NCBI GenBank assembly: GCA_902546975.1
Contig: CACCLU010000002.1
Coordinates: forward strand, 186,001-250,000
Source: an uncultured Alphaproteobacteria bacterium
GTDB taxonomy: Bacteria > Pseudomonadota > Alphaproteobacteria > HIMB59
Length of the DNA: 64,000 bases
Reading direction: 5' to 3'
Position 1 is the stretch's first letter. The number at the start of each line of letters is the position of its first letter. The notes under the pieces were generated by a model, which saw nothing but the letters and a program-made list of their open reading frames with translations, was not told the origin of the DNA and made no database searches. Positions 53,945-62,264 of this stretch are shown here, piece after piece. The translations under genes were made by a program, and so were the position numbers.

Positions 53945-54547
53945 ATGTTAAAATTCCCTATGTTTAAGACATTATTCACGGTTAGCATGTTTTTTTGTTT
54001 GAATGCACAATCAATTGAGCTTTTTGGTTATAAATTGTACGAGGACATTCTCAGGTATGAAAATGATGGTAGTATAAAATTAAAGAAAGGTAATATTGAG
54101 AGCGTTTCTATTAAAGAGGACAACGTCTTGATAGCAAACAAATATCTTACTGAATACACATTAAAATCAACAAAAACAGGAAATATTTACGAAATTCACG
54201 GCTCAAATAATCAATTGCAACTCAGTCCTGTTGAGTGCCTTGACATTCAAGATAGCTTTATTAATTCATTTCAAAAGAAAAACACCGAATTATTTCAAAC
54301 TGAAGTTAAACAGTTTCCAAATAAACTTAAAAGTAAAACAACTTGGGAAATTTATCTTAGAAATAGATCAAATAATAGTGAGTTAATTTTTTCAGTTACT
54401 TGTGATTATAGCTTTAATAATAGGAGAATGGATATAATTTTATCTGATAGTACTTATTTGAGTAATGAAAATTCGAACTATGAAAATTTACTTGATGAAA
54501 ATAAAGAAAATATTTCAAAAGAAGAAATTGATACTAGTGGAATTTAG
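53945..54547 (+). CDS. Secreted hypothetical protein
   Basis: A 200-residue protein with a signal peptide (hydrophobic FKTLFTVSMFFCLNAQS, cleavage expected near there), then a mature part beginning IELFGYKLYEDI. I take the ATG at 53945, 4 bp after the preceding stop, because it begins the signal peptide; an in-frame ATG at 53870 lies inside the upstream gene. Two Cys (in VECLDI and VTCDYS) may form a disulphide. The acidic C-terminal tail is Asn/Glu/Ser-rich. No family is recognised. Confidence 0.65.
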   Translation: MLKFPMFKTLFTVSMFFCLNAQSIELFGYKLYEDILRYENDGSIKLKKGNIESVSIKEDNVLIANKYLTEYTLKSTKTGNIYEIHGSNNQLQLSPVECLDIQDSFINSFQKKNTELFQTEVKQFPNKLKSKTTWEIYLRNRSNNSELIFSVTCDYSFNNRRMDIILSDSTYLSNENSNYENLLDENKENISKEEIDTSGI

Positions 54548-54761
54548 TAACTAGAGATAACATATTAATAATTATATAAGACTTTATCTCTGATTTCAGC
54601 TGATCATAAGTTTCAGGTAATTTTACACCAAGCTGGAAAGCAAAGTCTATAATTTCATGAGCTTCATCTTTATTCATATAAATCTCATTACATAGGTCAA
54701 AGGCAAGTTTTTCTCTTATTAATATTAAAGAAGCTATTGATCTCTTTTGTTTTTTTTTCAA
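54534..54761 (-). CDS. Small hypothetical protein
   Basis: A 75-residue predicted helical protein with no recognised domain. It lies 1 nt after the Lys/Glu-rich secreted protein gene on the same strand and overlaps the convergent gene by 14 nt. The tight spacing and clean reading frame support a real gene, but no function can be given. Confidence 0.5.
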   Translation of the reverse strand: MKKKQKRSIASLILIREKLAFDLCNEIYMNKDEAHEIIDFAFQLGVKLPETYDQLKSEIKSYIIINMLSLVTKFH

Positions 54762-54762
54762 A

Positions 54763-55260
54763 CTATTTTTTTGTTGGTTTTTTAAGTTTCATTCCGGTTC
54801 CTCCAAGTTGCATGCCACCAGAACCTTTACACAAACTTTTCTTTTCTTTGTCACACTTTTCTATCTTCTTCTCTTTTTTCTCTTCTTTTTTAACAACCTC
54901 TTTTTCTTCTTTCTTTTCTTCTGATTTTACTTCCTGATTTACAATTTTTATATCTGAGGAAGGCTCAACACTTTGAACTGTGTTGACAGATCCAACCTGA
55001 ATATTGGAGAGCATTTCTAATATTTGATCTTGTTTTGATAGTTTATCTTTCTGTTTTGCCTTCCAAGATTTTGGTAATTTTAAATCGATACAACTCTCAG
55101 AACCGCAAAAAAGGACATCCCCAGTTTCATTATCAAATAAAAAACCACCACAATTTTCAACACCTTTTTGAGTACAATTTGGGATATGCATCTCGTACTC
55201 TGCATTCAAATTCACCGATAATAATGGCAAACTTAAAAGAAGTACAAAAATATATCTCAT
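54763..55260 (-). CDS. Secreted Lys/Glu-rich hypothetical protein
   Basis: About 165 residues from the ATG at 55258-55260, which opens a signal peptide (MRYIFVLLLSLPLLSVNLNA). A longer in-frame start at 55311 would overlap the GST gene. The first mature part has four Cys (IPNCTQ, VENCGG, LFCGSESC), suggesting two disulphides. The C-terminal half is a charged Lys/Glu stretch (about 40 residues) with two further Cys, ending in a Gly/Lys tail GGMQLGGTGMKL. No family recognised. It may be an envelope protein. Confidence 0.6.
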   Translation of the reverse strand: MRYIFVLLLSLPLLSVNLNAEYEMHIPNCTQKGVENCGGFLFDNETGDVLFCGSESCIDLKLPKSWKAKQKDKLSKQDQILEMLSNIQVGSVNTVQSVEPSSDIKIVNQEVKSEEKKEEKEVVKKEEKKEKKIEKCDKEKKSLCKGSGGMQLGGTGMKLKKPTKK

Positions 55261-55303
55261 CAACTTATAATGTATCATTTGTAGAAAAAATTTTCTAAAT
55301 CTT

Positions 55304-55918
55304 TTATTCATACTTAAAACTCTCTCCAGGTAATGTTGATTTCATAAAATCATTCTTGGTAATATTTTCTAACCATTTTTTTAATTTAATATTATTTTCT
55401 CCCCAAGCGTCAGTAAATCTAAAAGACGTATAGTCTAATGCACAGGCAACAGATATTTGATCAATCGTTAACTTGTCAGTCACGAACTCATCATATTTTC
55501 TTTCAATCCAATCAATGGATCTTAAAATTTTTTTCTCATAACGTTCTATTGATTTATGTCTTTGCTCTAATTCTGGTATAGCTGACATTTCTATATAACG
55601 ATTAACTGCATTTTCCATAATTCCATTTGAAACACTTATCATTGTCATACTTTCCCAATAACGATCTTTTGGATATATAGAGTCTTTTTTTGAAATACTA
55701 TCAAAGTACAAACAAATATTATCACTGTCTGTGATTGTTTTATTACCAACTATTAAAGTAGGAACTTGTCTTAATGGATTAAATTCATCAAGAAATCTTG
55801 ATTTATAAATATTTATCTTTTCTTCTTTATGAGCAACGTCTAATACAAGAGCAGATACTTTACATTTTCTTCCAAAAGGAGAAGTAGGCCCATTATATAA
55901 AAGTGGAGTATCTGTCAT
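55304..55918 (-). CDS. Glutathione S-transferase family protein
   Basis: A 204-residue GST with thioredoxin-fold N-domain: LLYNGPTSPFGRKCKV (catalytic Ser/Cys region), RQVPTLIVGN with the cis-Pro, and DSDNICLYFD for the glutathione gamma-Glu. The helical C-domain follows. It is the last gene of the leftward biotin/PxpBC operon, starting flush with the biotin carrier stop. Its place there may mean a link to that pathway or simple co-transcription. Confidence 0.85.
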   Translation of the reverse strand: MTDTPLLYNGPTSPFGRKCKVSALVLDVAHKEEKINIYKSRFLDEFNPLRQVPTLIVGNKTITDSDNICLYFDSISKKDSIYPKDRYWESMTMISVSNGIMENAVNRYIEMSAIPELEQRHKSIERYEKKILRSIDWIERKYDEFVTDKLTIDQISVACALDYTSFRFTDAWGENNIKLKKWLENITKNDFMKSTLPGESFKYE

Positions 55919-56137
55919 TTAATCTATGATTATAGCAACAGTGCCAGGGCTTACACCCTCTTGATCGTTCCTAATGTTAACTTGAGTTATCGTTCCACTA
56001 ACTGGAGCGTTATGATTGACCTCTGATTTCATAACTTCCATAATAAATAATATATCCCCCTCACTTACTTCATCACCAACTTCTACTAAAACTTTCCATA
56101 TGTTACCTGGAACTGACGTTAAAACTTCTGTAGACAT
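55919..56137 (-). CDS. Biotin carboxyl carrier domain protein
   Basis: A 72-residue single biotinyl domain. The biotinylated Lys37 lies in MEVMKSE, a variant of the usual AMKM context but with Met on the N-terminal side and Ser after the Lys. APVSGTI completes the hairpin turn. It follows pxpC by 1 nt. With the biotin carboxylase on the other strand it supplies the carrier of a split biotin-dependent carboxylase. A short carrier of this kind is seen beside PxpABC genes in other bacteria. Confidence 0.85.
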   Translation of the reverse strand: MSTEVLTSVPGNIWKVLVEVGDEVSEGDILFIMEVMKSEVNHNAPVSGTITQVNIRNDQEGVSPGTVAIIID

Positions 56138-56138
56138 A

Positions 56139-57107
56139 TTATATTACACTTCCCATTGAGCAGATGGATGTTTGTTCAGATCTCATTTCCTGTGCCTCTT
56201 GCACACTTATTTCTTTAAACTTAAATTTTTCATTTGGTTTAGCTTGTCCTAATTTCCAAAAAGAGGCTGATGGAACAGTAAAAGGTACAATAAACCCACC
56301 CATACTAGGCCCATCATTTACAAGTATTATTGGCGTTTGACCCGCCAAATTAATACCACCAATTGGGTAGCCCTGGTCTATTATATTTGAGGGTTCATAG
56401 CCATGTTCAGGAGATTTATTTGTAGCTTTTTCGGTAAAACTTAAAGTGGGTCCATCCAACCTAAATCCAGTACGATCACTTCTTGCTTGAAGTTTCCACT
56501 CTGCTTTAAGAAAAGTGTCATATCCTTCGTCGTCAAGCCAATCATCATTTGGTCCCCGAACAACCTCAATTTCCCAAATACCACTATTGCTAATCTCTGG
56601 AATTGAGTCAGTTCTAATTTTTCTACCGATCTTCCCATTAGCTTGACCCAAAGGGACTCTTTGACCGTCTTTCAAAGCATGACCATCAATGCCACCAACG
56701 CCTGCTTTGTGAAAAGTTGATTGAGAGTTTAGCCATTTTTCTGACTCAATGCCTCCAGCAAAAGACACATAAGATCTTGCACCAGATACTGTAAAACCCA
56801 TTTCAAGAGTTTGTCCAGATTTTATTAAAACACTCTCCCACATAGGAATAGAATTACCATTTATTTTGGGCTGCATATCAGCACCACAGACCGCAATGAC
56901 ATGATCTTTTTCAAATTTTAAAGTTGGACCAGTGTACTGACACTCAAGTGCTGCAAAACTCTCATCATTACCTACAAGTAAATTGGCAAGTCGAAAAGAC
57001 CAACTATCCATTGGCCCTGAGGGAGGAAACCCTTGGTTAAGATAACCAACTCTCCCGGGATAATCTTGCACTGATGTTTCTAGTCCCTGTTTAATAACTT
57101 CAAACAT
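56139..57107 (-). CDS. pxpC: 5-oxoprolinase subunit C / KipA-like carboxyltransferase-family protein
   Basis: A 322-residue protein of the KipA/AHS2 family: TSVQDYPGRVGYLNQGFPPSGPMD near the start in pieces (QDYPGR, PPSGPMD), RLANLLVGN, and GGFIVPFTVPSASFWKLGQ near the end. The same fold forms half of the carboxyltransferase domain of urea carboxylase and is PxpC of 5-oxoprolinase. It lies between pxpB (flush) and the biotin carrier. Either ATP-dependent 5-oxoproline opening or biotin-linked carboxylation of an amide would fit. Confidence 0.88.
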   Translation of the reverse strand: MFEVIKQGLETSVQDYPGRVGYLNQGFPPSGPMDSWSFRLANLLVGNDESFAALECQYTGPTLKFEKDHVIAVCGADMQPKINGNSIPMWESVLIKSGQTLEMGFTVSGARSYVSFAGGIESEKWLNSQSTFHKAGVGGIDGHALKDGQRVPLGQANGKIGRKIRTDSIPEISNSGIWEIEVVRGPNDDWLDDEGYDTFLKAEWKLQARSDRTGFRLDGPTLSFTEKATNKSPEHGYEPSNIIDQGYPIGGINLAGQTPIILVNDGPSMGGFIVPFTVPSASFWKLGQAKPNEKFKFKEISVQEAQEMRSEQTSICSMGSVI

Positions 57108-58370
57108 TTAAAACTTCTTATTATAATCTAGTTTAGACAACCAGTTTTTATATTTTTTGATAGAAAATTTATGCTCCTCAATTAAATCATATCGATATGA
57201 CTTATCCTCAACTTTTTTTTCAATCATTTCAAACTCATCATAATCACAAGGTACAAATTTAATTCTATCTCCCGGTCTAAATAGACAAATGCTATCTTTG
57301 AAAACATCAAAATTCTTGTCAGGATCCCAAATGGGTACAGGGGTTCTACCAAAAATTTGATAACCTCCAGGTAGCCTATCAGGATAAATAGCTGTGGACG
57401 ATCCCCCCATACCCACAGTTCCTTTTGGTGTCCATGTTCTAGGTGGGTTATACTTTGGAGCGGTTAATTTGCACCTAGGGTCAAGCGGCATTGTAAATGG
57501 TAAACCTGGCCAAAAACCAAGCGAAGCCACCCAATACTCAGTTCCAGAGTGAACTCTGACAAAATGATTAACGTCATCTAATTGGTTTAATTCTGTAATG
57601 AACTCAGGATCTGGCTTTTTCATTGTGATTTTAGCTATATAGTCTTCAATTGCCTCTTTTGTCCATTTGTCAAGATAGACAGTCGGGAAATGAAAAAGTC
57701 TGCTATCTACAACAGTATCATCATTATCTTTCATGTCTTTAAGCAATGATTTCAATTCATTAATTAAATCTTGATAGCCGATATCATCTGGATTGTAGTG
57801 AACTATCATTGAGGCAAAACATGGGAGTGTTTCGTAAACTCCCTTTATATTTGCTGTCTTAATTAAGTTTGATAGCCCCTGAGCTTTAAAGTTCAATTCT
57901 AAATTCATCACATTACCAAATTCTATTAATAAATACTTATCACCACCTGGTAAAAACTTTGGCTCAGGGTAAATTCCCTGAAATATCTCTGAGGTTTTAT
58001 CTTTTGTATTCTTTGAAACTAAATTGGGATAAGTGCCATCCTCGTTTATATGTTTTTTTACAGAGAGTTTACTTACATTTAATTTAGGTTGAGAAATATT
58101 ATGAGGATACATTTTTTTGAAACTAGCATAATCGTCAACATCAAGTTGAGAGAATAAAATATCATCAAGTTTTTTTGATTTATTTTGAGATAAATGACTT
58201 TCTAAATTTTCAAATTTTGAAATCTCGTGGTTTAAATAATTAAATTTTATATTATTGTCTTCTTGTTGCGATGATCCTATCTTATTTTTTTTTAATAACT
58301 CATCTTTAGGATTGGTTAAATCTATTTTTTGAAATAAATCTAAATCTGTATTTTTATATTCTTGAACCAT
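57108..58370 (-). CDS. pxpB: 5-oxoprolinase subunit B / KipI-like, with long N-terminal extension
   Basis: The C-terminal part (from about residue 138, PGGDKYLLIEFG) is a KipI/AHS1 domain: VHYNPDD, SLGFWPGLPFTMPLD, PRTWTPKGTVGMGGSSTAIYP in overlapping pieces and LPGGYQIFGRTPVPIWD. Residues 1-137 are an additional hydrophilic, low-complexity region rich in Lys, Asn and Ser with no recognised fold; family members are normally about 220-240 residues, this one is 420. The frame is continuous. It is flush with pxpC and 5 nt after the ATPase gene. It pairs with PxpC to form the AHS1/AHS2 unit. Confidence 0.87.
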   Translation of the reverse strand: MVQEYKNTDLDLFQKIDLTNPKDELLKKNKIGSSQQEDNNIKFNYLNHEISKFENLESHLSQNKSKKLDDILFSQLDVDDYASFKKMYPHNISQPKLNVSKLSVKKHINEDGTYPNLVSKNTKDKTSEIFQGIYPEPKFLPGGDKYLLIEFGNVMNLELNFKAQGLSNLIKTANIKGVYETLPCFASMIVHYNPDDIGYQDLINELKSLLKDMKDNDDTVVDSRLFHFPTVYLDKWTKEAIEDYIAKITMKKPDPEFITELNQLDDVNHFVRVHSGTEYWVASLGFWPGLPFTMPLDPRCKLTAPKYNPPRTWTPKGTVGMGGSSTAIYPDRLPGGYQIFGRTPVPIWDPDKNFDVFKDSICLFRPGDRIKFVPCDYDEFEMIEKKVEDKSYRYDLIEEHKFSIKKYKNWLSKLDYNKKF

Positions 58371-58375
58371 TGAAT

Positions 58376-60160
58376 TTAAAAATATTTAACTTTAATTTTT
58401 TCTTTGCTCTTAGGTTTATCTGTAAAATCTACTACTTTGACATTTTTAGGCACAGTCGGTTTAATAATTTTATTTTGAATTTCTGCATTCGTATTAGCTT
58501 TTTGATTTGAATTTTGCGCACTTGATAAATTATTATCATTAGAATTCTTTTTAGTATGACCAAACATTCCTTCAAGAATAGTATTTGGATTGATATCCTC
58601 TTTCTCAAAGGTCTCAAATATGCTCCCATCTCTAAAAACTAAAACTCGATGACATAATCCTATAAATTCCTCAAGTTCACTTGACAGAAATATCGCTGTA
58701 CCACCTTCATTTACAAAAATTCTTAAGTGTTTATATAAGTCTCGTTTTGCGCCAACATCAATACCTCTCGCTGGATCATTAAGTATTAGTATTTTTGGAG
58801 TTGTTGTGAAAGCTCTTGCAATCATGACTTTTTGCTGATTTCCTCCACTCAATGAGGTAATTAGATTATTCTTTGGACCTGTCTTAATACTTAATCTTTC
58901 TACTTCCCAATCAAAAATACCGTTTAATTCCATCCATTTAATAAAACCAATAAATCCACCTGATGTTTTAGCTTGTTTTCCTTTATATAAAGGTATGACC
59001 ATATTTTCATATATGCTCATGTTAGGAAAAATACCCTCTTTTTTTCTATCTCCAGATACATATCCAACTCCACTTTTCTTGGCATCTAACAAGCTATTCA
59101 CAGTAGTGTAATCTTTCTTGGTTCTCTCTCTTTCCTCATCAGACTGTTTAACAATTACTTCTCCGCTAAGTGGTTGATCGATACCTGCAAGAGCCTTAAC
59201 AAAATTATCTTGTCCTTGCCCATCAAGTCCTGTGACTCCAAGTATCTCACCTTTTGGAAGATCAAAGTTAATAACATCTCCATTTTCCCAAACTTTTAAA
59301 TCTTTAGCAGACAAAACTATTTCATCTGAGATTGAGTCTGGAGGTGTAGCTTTTATTTCTGATGCTGTAGAAAATTTTTTATCACCTGTCATAAGTCCTA
59401 GAAGATTTTTTTCAGTAATTTCCTCTCCTGCTAAAACTCCAACATCAACCCCATCTCTCATAACTGTTGCTCTATCGCTTATTCTAACTAGCTCTGCAAT
59501 TCTGTGAGTTACAATAAAGATTGCTGCACCTTGATCTCTTAATGTTCTCATTTTTGCAAAAAGTCTTTCTGTAGAGTCAAAATCGAGAGCAGCTGATGAC
59601 TCATCTAAAATTAGTACTTTAGGATTTCTTAAAAATGCTCTACCAATTGTTATCCAAGCTTTCATACCAAGCGATAATTGATTTGCTATTGTATATGGAT
59701 CGACAAATTCACCGGATAGCTCTAACATTATAGAGGCAGCTTTTTCGACCCTATCTCGATGTGCTAATTTTTTGCCAAAAAAAGAGTCATATCCAATAAA
59801 TAAATTTTCATAAACAGTAGCCTCTTCAGCTATCATCACTTCTTGAAAAACTGTTGCGATACCAATTCTTTGAGCTTCAATTGGGGAATTTGGTGAATGC
59901 CCCATAATAGAGACCTTTCCTTTGTCCAAAGGTAAAACTCCTGAAATAACCTTTGCCAATGTGCTCTTACCACATCCATTACCACCAACAATGGCGTGTA
60001 TTTCACCAAAGTTAGCTTTGAAATTTACACCGTTTAGGGCTTTTGTAACACCAAAGGACTTTGATGCATCTTGAACATAAATATCTCCTCCGACCTTAGA
60101 GGAGTTAGACTGTGCCCCATTCCCGTTTGGGGCACTGTCCAAAGTTTTTTCTTCATTCAT
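58376..60160 (-). CDS. Sugar-type ABC transporter ATP-binding protein, double domain, with C-terminal tail
   Basis: A 594-residue RbsA-type ATPase. Domain 1 has Walker A GGNGCGKST (59-67), a degenerate signature (QLSLGMK) and Walker B VLILDESSAALD, where Ser replaces the usual Pro. Domain 2 has a degenerate Walker A (GVTGLDGQGQD) and intact signature LSGGNQQK. The last 60 or so residues, Asn/Ser/Lys-rich, are an extra tail. It lies 12 nt after the binding-protein gene and 5 nt before pxpB, tying the importer to the Pxp/biotin genes. Confidence 0.9.
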   Translation of the reverse strand: MNEEKTLDSAPNGNGAQSNSSKVGGDIYVQDASKSFGVTKALNGVNFKANFGEIHAIVGGNGCGKSTLAKVISGVLPLDKGKVSIMGHSPNSPIEAQRIGIATVFQEVMIAEEATVYENLFIGYDSFFGKKLAHRDRVEKAASIMLELSGEFVDPYTIANQLSLGMKAWITIGRAFLRNPKVLILDESSAALDFDSTERLFAKMRTLRDQGAAIFIVTHRIAELVRISDRATVMRDGVDVGVLAGEEITEKNLLGLMTGDKKFSTASEIKATPPDSISDEIVLSAKDLKVWENGDVINFDLPKGEILGVTGLDGQGQDNFVKALAGIDQPLSGEVIVKQSDEERERTKKDYTTVNSLLDAKKSGVGYVSGDRKKEGIFPNMSIYENMVIPLYKGKQAKTSGGFIGFIKWMELNGIFDWEVERLSIKTGPKNNLITSLSGGNQQKVMIARAFTTTPKILILNDPARGIDVGAKRDLYKHLRIFVNEGGTAIFLSSELEEFIGLCHRVLVFRDGSIFETFEKEDINPNTILEGMFGHTKKNSNDNNLSSAQNSNQKANTNAEIQNKIIKPTVPKNVKVVDFTDKPKSKEKIKVKYF

Positions 60161-60172
60161 TAATTACTTGAA

Positions 60173-61333
60173 TTAAAGTAATGCTTCTCCACGATCGAAG
60201 AAATTATTTAAGTATTCATCACTAGCCCAGTTTTCAATTCCAACAGTTCTAAACTCACTTGAGTTTCTGTCACAATCCTCAGGAACAAATGACTGAATAG
60301 TCTCAACATCTTCTTCATATGGAGGAACTAAGATAGACTGGATTTTAAGACCCTGACCATACATAGTTCTTAAAAGAACATTCATCGCAAACTCTGCATC
60401 ATCTCCAGGAGGCCATGCATAGACCGCTCTGTCAATAAAGTCTGGATTATTTCTCCAATAGCAGAATGCACCAATTTCTCCACCCAAAGCCATAGGGACC
60501 ATTGGTCTTCCAGATGATTCTAGAGCGTTAAGTGCTCCGGACTCTCCTGAAGACTGAACAGCAAATCCGTCAACTTCAATAGTATTAGCTGATAACCATT
60601 TTTGAAGTTCAGCTTGAGCAATTTGTGGTGTCCACATGTGTGCAATTTCAGCAACAACGGTAATATCTGGATATTCTGCAAATCCATCTAGCATACCTTG
60701 GTGCTGTGAGTCAGATGCTGATGTTCCAGGAATTCCTTCCATGATAACAACATTACCTTCACCACCAATAGTTTCTGCTAACCATTGTGCAATATAATAT
60801 CCGGTTAATTTATAGTTAACAGATGTACTGATAGCATATTCTGAAGTTAAGTATCCTGTCATTGATGCAGTAGGAACACCTTTTCCATACGCATACTCAA
60901 TAGTTGGATTTAATGCAACAGGATTTGAGCAACAGACTATTAATCCGTCAACTCCTTGATCAGTTAACTGTCTCATTTGTTGAATTTGAACCGCGTCTTT
61001 TAGGTTAGATTGTGTAACAACGATATCATTAAGAATACCTGCTGCTTTCATTTTTGGTAAATAGTCACCGTACAATCTCTCCATCACACCTTTTCTCCAT
61101 AGATTACCTGCGTAAGAACTTGCATAACCGATAGTCCAAGGAAGTGGTCTATCACTTTTCCAATTTCTGTATACACTTTCACCAAGCGGTTGGTTAGGAT
61201 CCATAAAGTCAGGATTATAAACGAAGTCTCTAATATCAGCTGGAATTTCGTCTAAAATGTCAGCATTTAAGTTACCTGCGACACCGACAAAACTAACAGC
61301 TAAAATAGCTATGAACTTTTTAAGCAATGTCAT
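60173..61333 (-). CDS. Periplasmic binding protein of the Pxp-linked ABC transporter
   Basis: Secreted type-I periplasmic binding protein of 386 residues. The ATG at 61333 is chosen because it has a strong Shine-Dalgarno (AAGGAGG) and opens a signal peptide (KKFIAILAVSFVGVAGNLNA); an in-frame ATG at 61480 lies in the promoter region. Distinct traits are GYASSYAGNLWRKGVMERL, VCCSNPVALNP and NPDFIDRAVYAWPPGDD. Cys pairs may be disulphides. Codon use suggests high expression. No intercistronic hairpin follows, unlike the other three systems. Its ligand is probably the substrate of the Pxp/biotin enzymes. Confidence 0.85.
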   Translation of the reverse strand: MTLLKKFIAILAVSFVGVAGNLNADILDEIPADIRDFVYNPDFMDPNQPLGESVYRNWKSDRPLPWTIGYASSYAGNLWRKGVMERLYGDYLPKMKAAGILNDIVVTQSNLKDAVQIQQMRQLTDQGVDGLIVCCSNPVALNPTIEYAYGKGVPTASMTGYLTSEYAISTSVNYKLTGYYIAQWLAETIGGEGNVVIMEGIPGTSASDSQHQGMLDGFAEYPDITVVAEIAHMWTPQIAQAELQKWLSANTIEVDGFAVQSSGESGALNALESSGRPMVPMALGGEIGAFCYWRNNPDFIDRAVYAWPPGDDAEFAMNVLLRTMYGQGLKIQSILVPPYEEDVETIQSFVPEDCDRNSSEFRTVGIENWASDEYLNNFFDRGEALL

Positions 61334-61403
61334 AGTTTTATCCTCCTTACTTATATAAGTATTTATAATAATACCTATATTCTGAAAAATATAAGCAAAA
61401 TTG

Positions 61404-61429
61404 TTCCAACATGTGGAAAAGATTTTCAC
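61404..61429. promoter_or_regulatory. Overlapping inverted repeats in the Pxp/importer divergent promoter
   Basis: TTCCA-ACATG-TGGAA (61404-61418) is a 5-bp inverted repeat, and GTGGAAAAGATTTTCAC (61413-61429) is an imperfect second one. Both lie in the 145-bp gap between the binding protein and pxpA. They are candidate operators controlling both operons. No regulator gene is adjacent in the window. Confidence 0.4.
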
Positions 61430-61478
61430 ATAAAAGCCTGATTTTCTGTAAATTATAAATGAGAGGAATTTATTATTC

Positions 61479-62264
61479 ATGGTCGATTTGAATTGCGATA
61501 TGGGTGAGGGTTTTGGTATTTACTCCTTCGCAGATGACGAAGAAATAATGCCTTATATAGATGCTGCTAATGTAGCCTGTGGGTTTCACGCCTCAGACCC
61601 AAACACAATGAGGAAAACTGTCGAGCTTGCAAAAAAATATGATGTGAAAGTTGGATCGCACCCTGCCTATCCTGACTTAGTAGGATTTGGAAGAAGGCCG
61701 ATGAAAATGAAACGTGATGAAATCAAAAATCTTGTGATGTATCAAACTGGTGCTATCAAAGCCTTTCTAGATGAGTATGGAATGCCACTAAACCATATCA
61801 AACCTCATGGATCTTTATATGGTGTCTCCGCGAAAGAGGAAGATGTGGCTAATGGAATTGCTGACGCAGCTGAAATTTTTAATGTTGGTATTTTCGGAAT
61901 GGTTAATACCTTTCATGAAAAAGTATACAAAGAAAGAGGAATAAAATTTTACGGAGAATTTTATTCTGACTTGGAATATGATGAAACAGGTTATTTGGTT
62001 ATAGCCAAGGGTCGAAATAAATATTATCCAACTGATAGAGCCGTGGAGCGTTGTTTAAGAGCAATGAATGAAAATAAAGTTAAAACTGTTCAAGGAAACG
62101 ATGTAGTCGTAGGATGTGAAACAATTTGTGTCCACTCTGACACTCCTAATGCTGTAGAAATCTTAAAGGCCCTGAGAGAAAAAATTTCCTCTGATAAAAA
62201 AATTCCACAAAAAACTTCAAACGGCAATCATACTAAAATGCCTTATATCGTTGATAAGAAATGA
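61479..62264 (+). CDS. pxpA: 5-oxoprolinase subunit A, LamB/YcsF family
   Basis: A 261-residue LamB/YcsF protein. Family motifs are LNCDMGEGFG (4-13), ANVACGFHASDP, GSHPAYPDLVGFGRRPM and HIKPHGSLYG, which hold the candidate metal and catalytic residues. Together with PxpB and PxpC it forms ATP-dependent 5-oxoprolinase in bacteria where tested. It overlaps the biotin carboxylase gene by 4 nt and is divergent from the importer/pxpBC operon, so regulation is probably shared. The C-terminal tail is slightly longer than usual. Confidence 0.92.
   Translation: MVDLNCDMGEGFGIYSFADDEEIMPYIDAANVACGFHASDPNTMRKTVELAKKYDVKVGSHPAYPDLVGFGRRPMKMKRDEIKNLVMYQTGAIKAFLDEYGMPLNHIKPHGSLYGVSAKEEDVANGIADAAEIFNVGIFGMVNTFHEKVYKERGIKFYGEFYSDLEYDETGYLVIAKGRNKYYPTDRAVERCLRAMNENKVKTVQGNDVVVGCETICVHSDTPNAVEILKALREKISSDKKIPQKTSNGNHTKMPYIVDKK

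Noticed and set aside
61334-61480. Upstream in-frame start for the fourth binding protein
   Set aside because: The 49 extra residues would precede a clear signal peptide, overlap the pxpA start and lie in the promoter region. The ATG at 61333 has the strong ribosome site.
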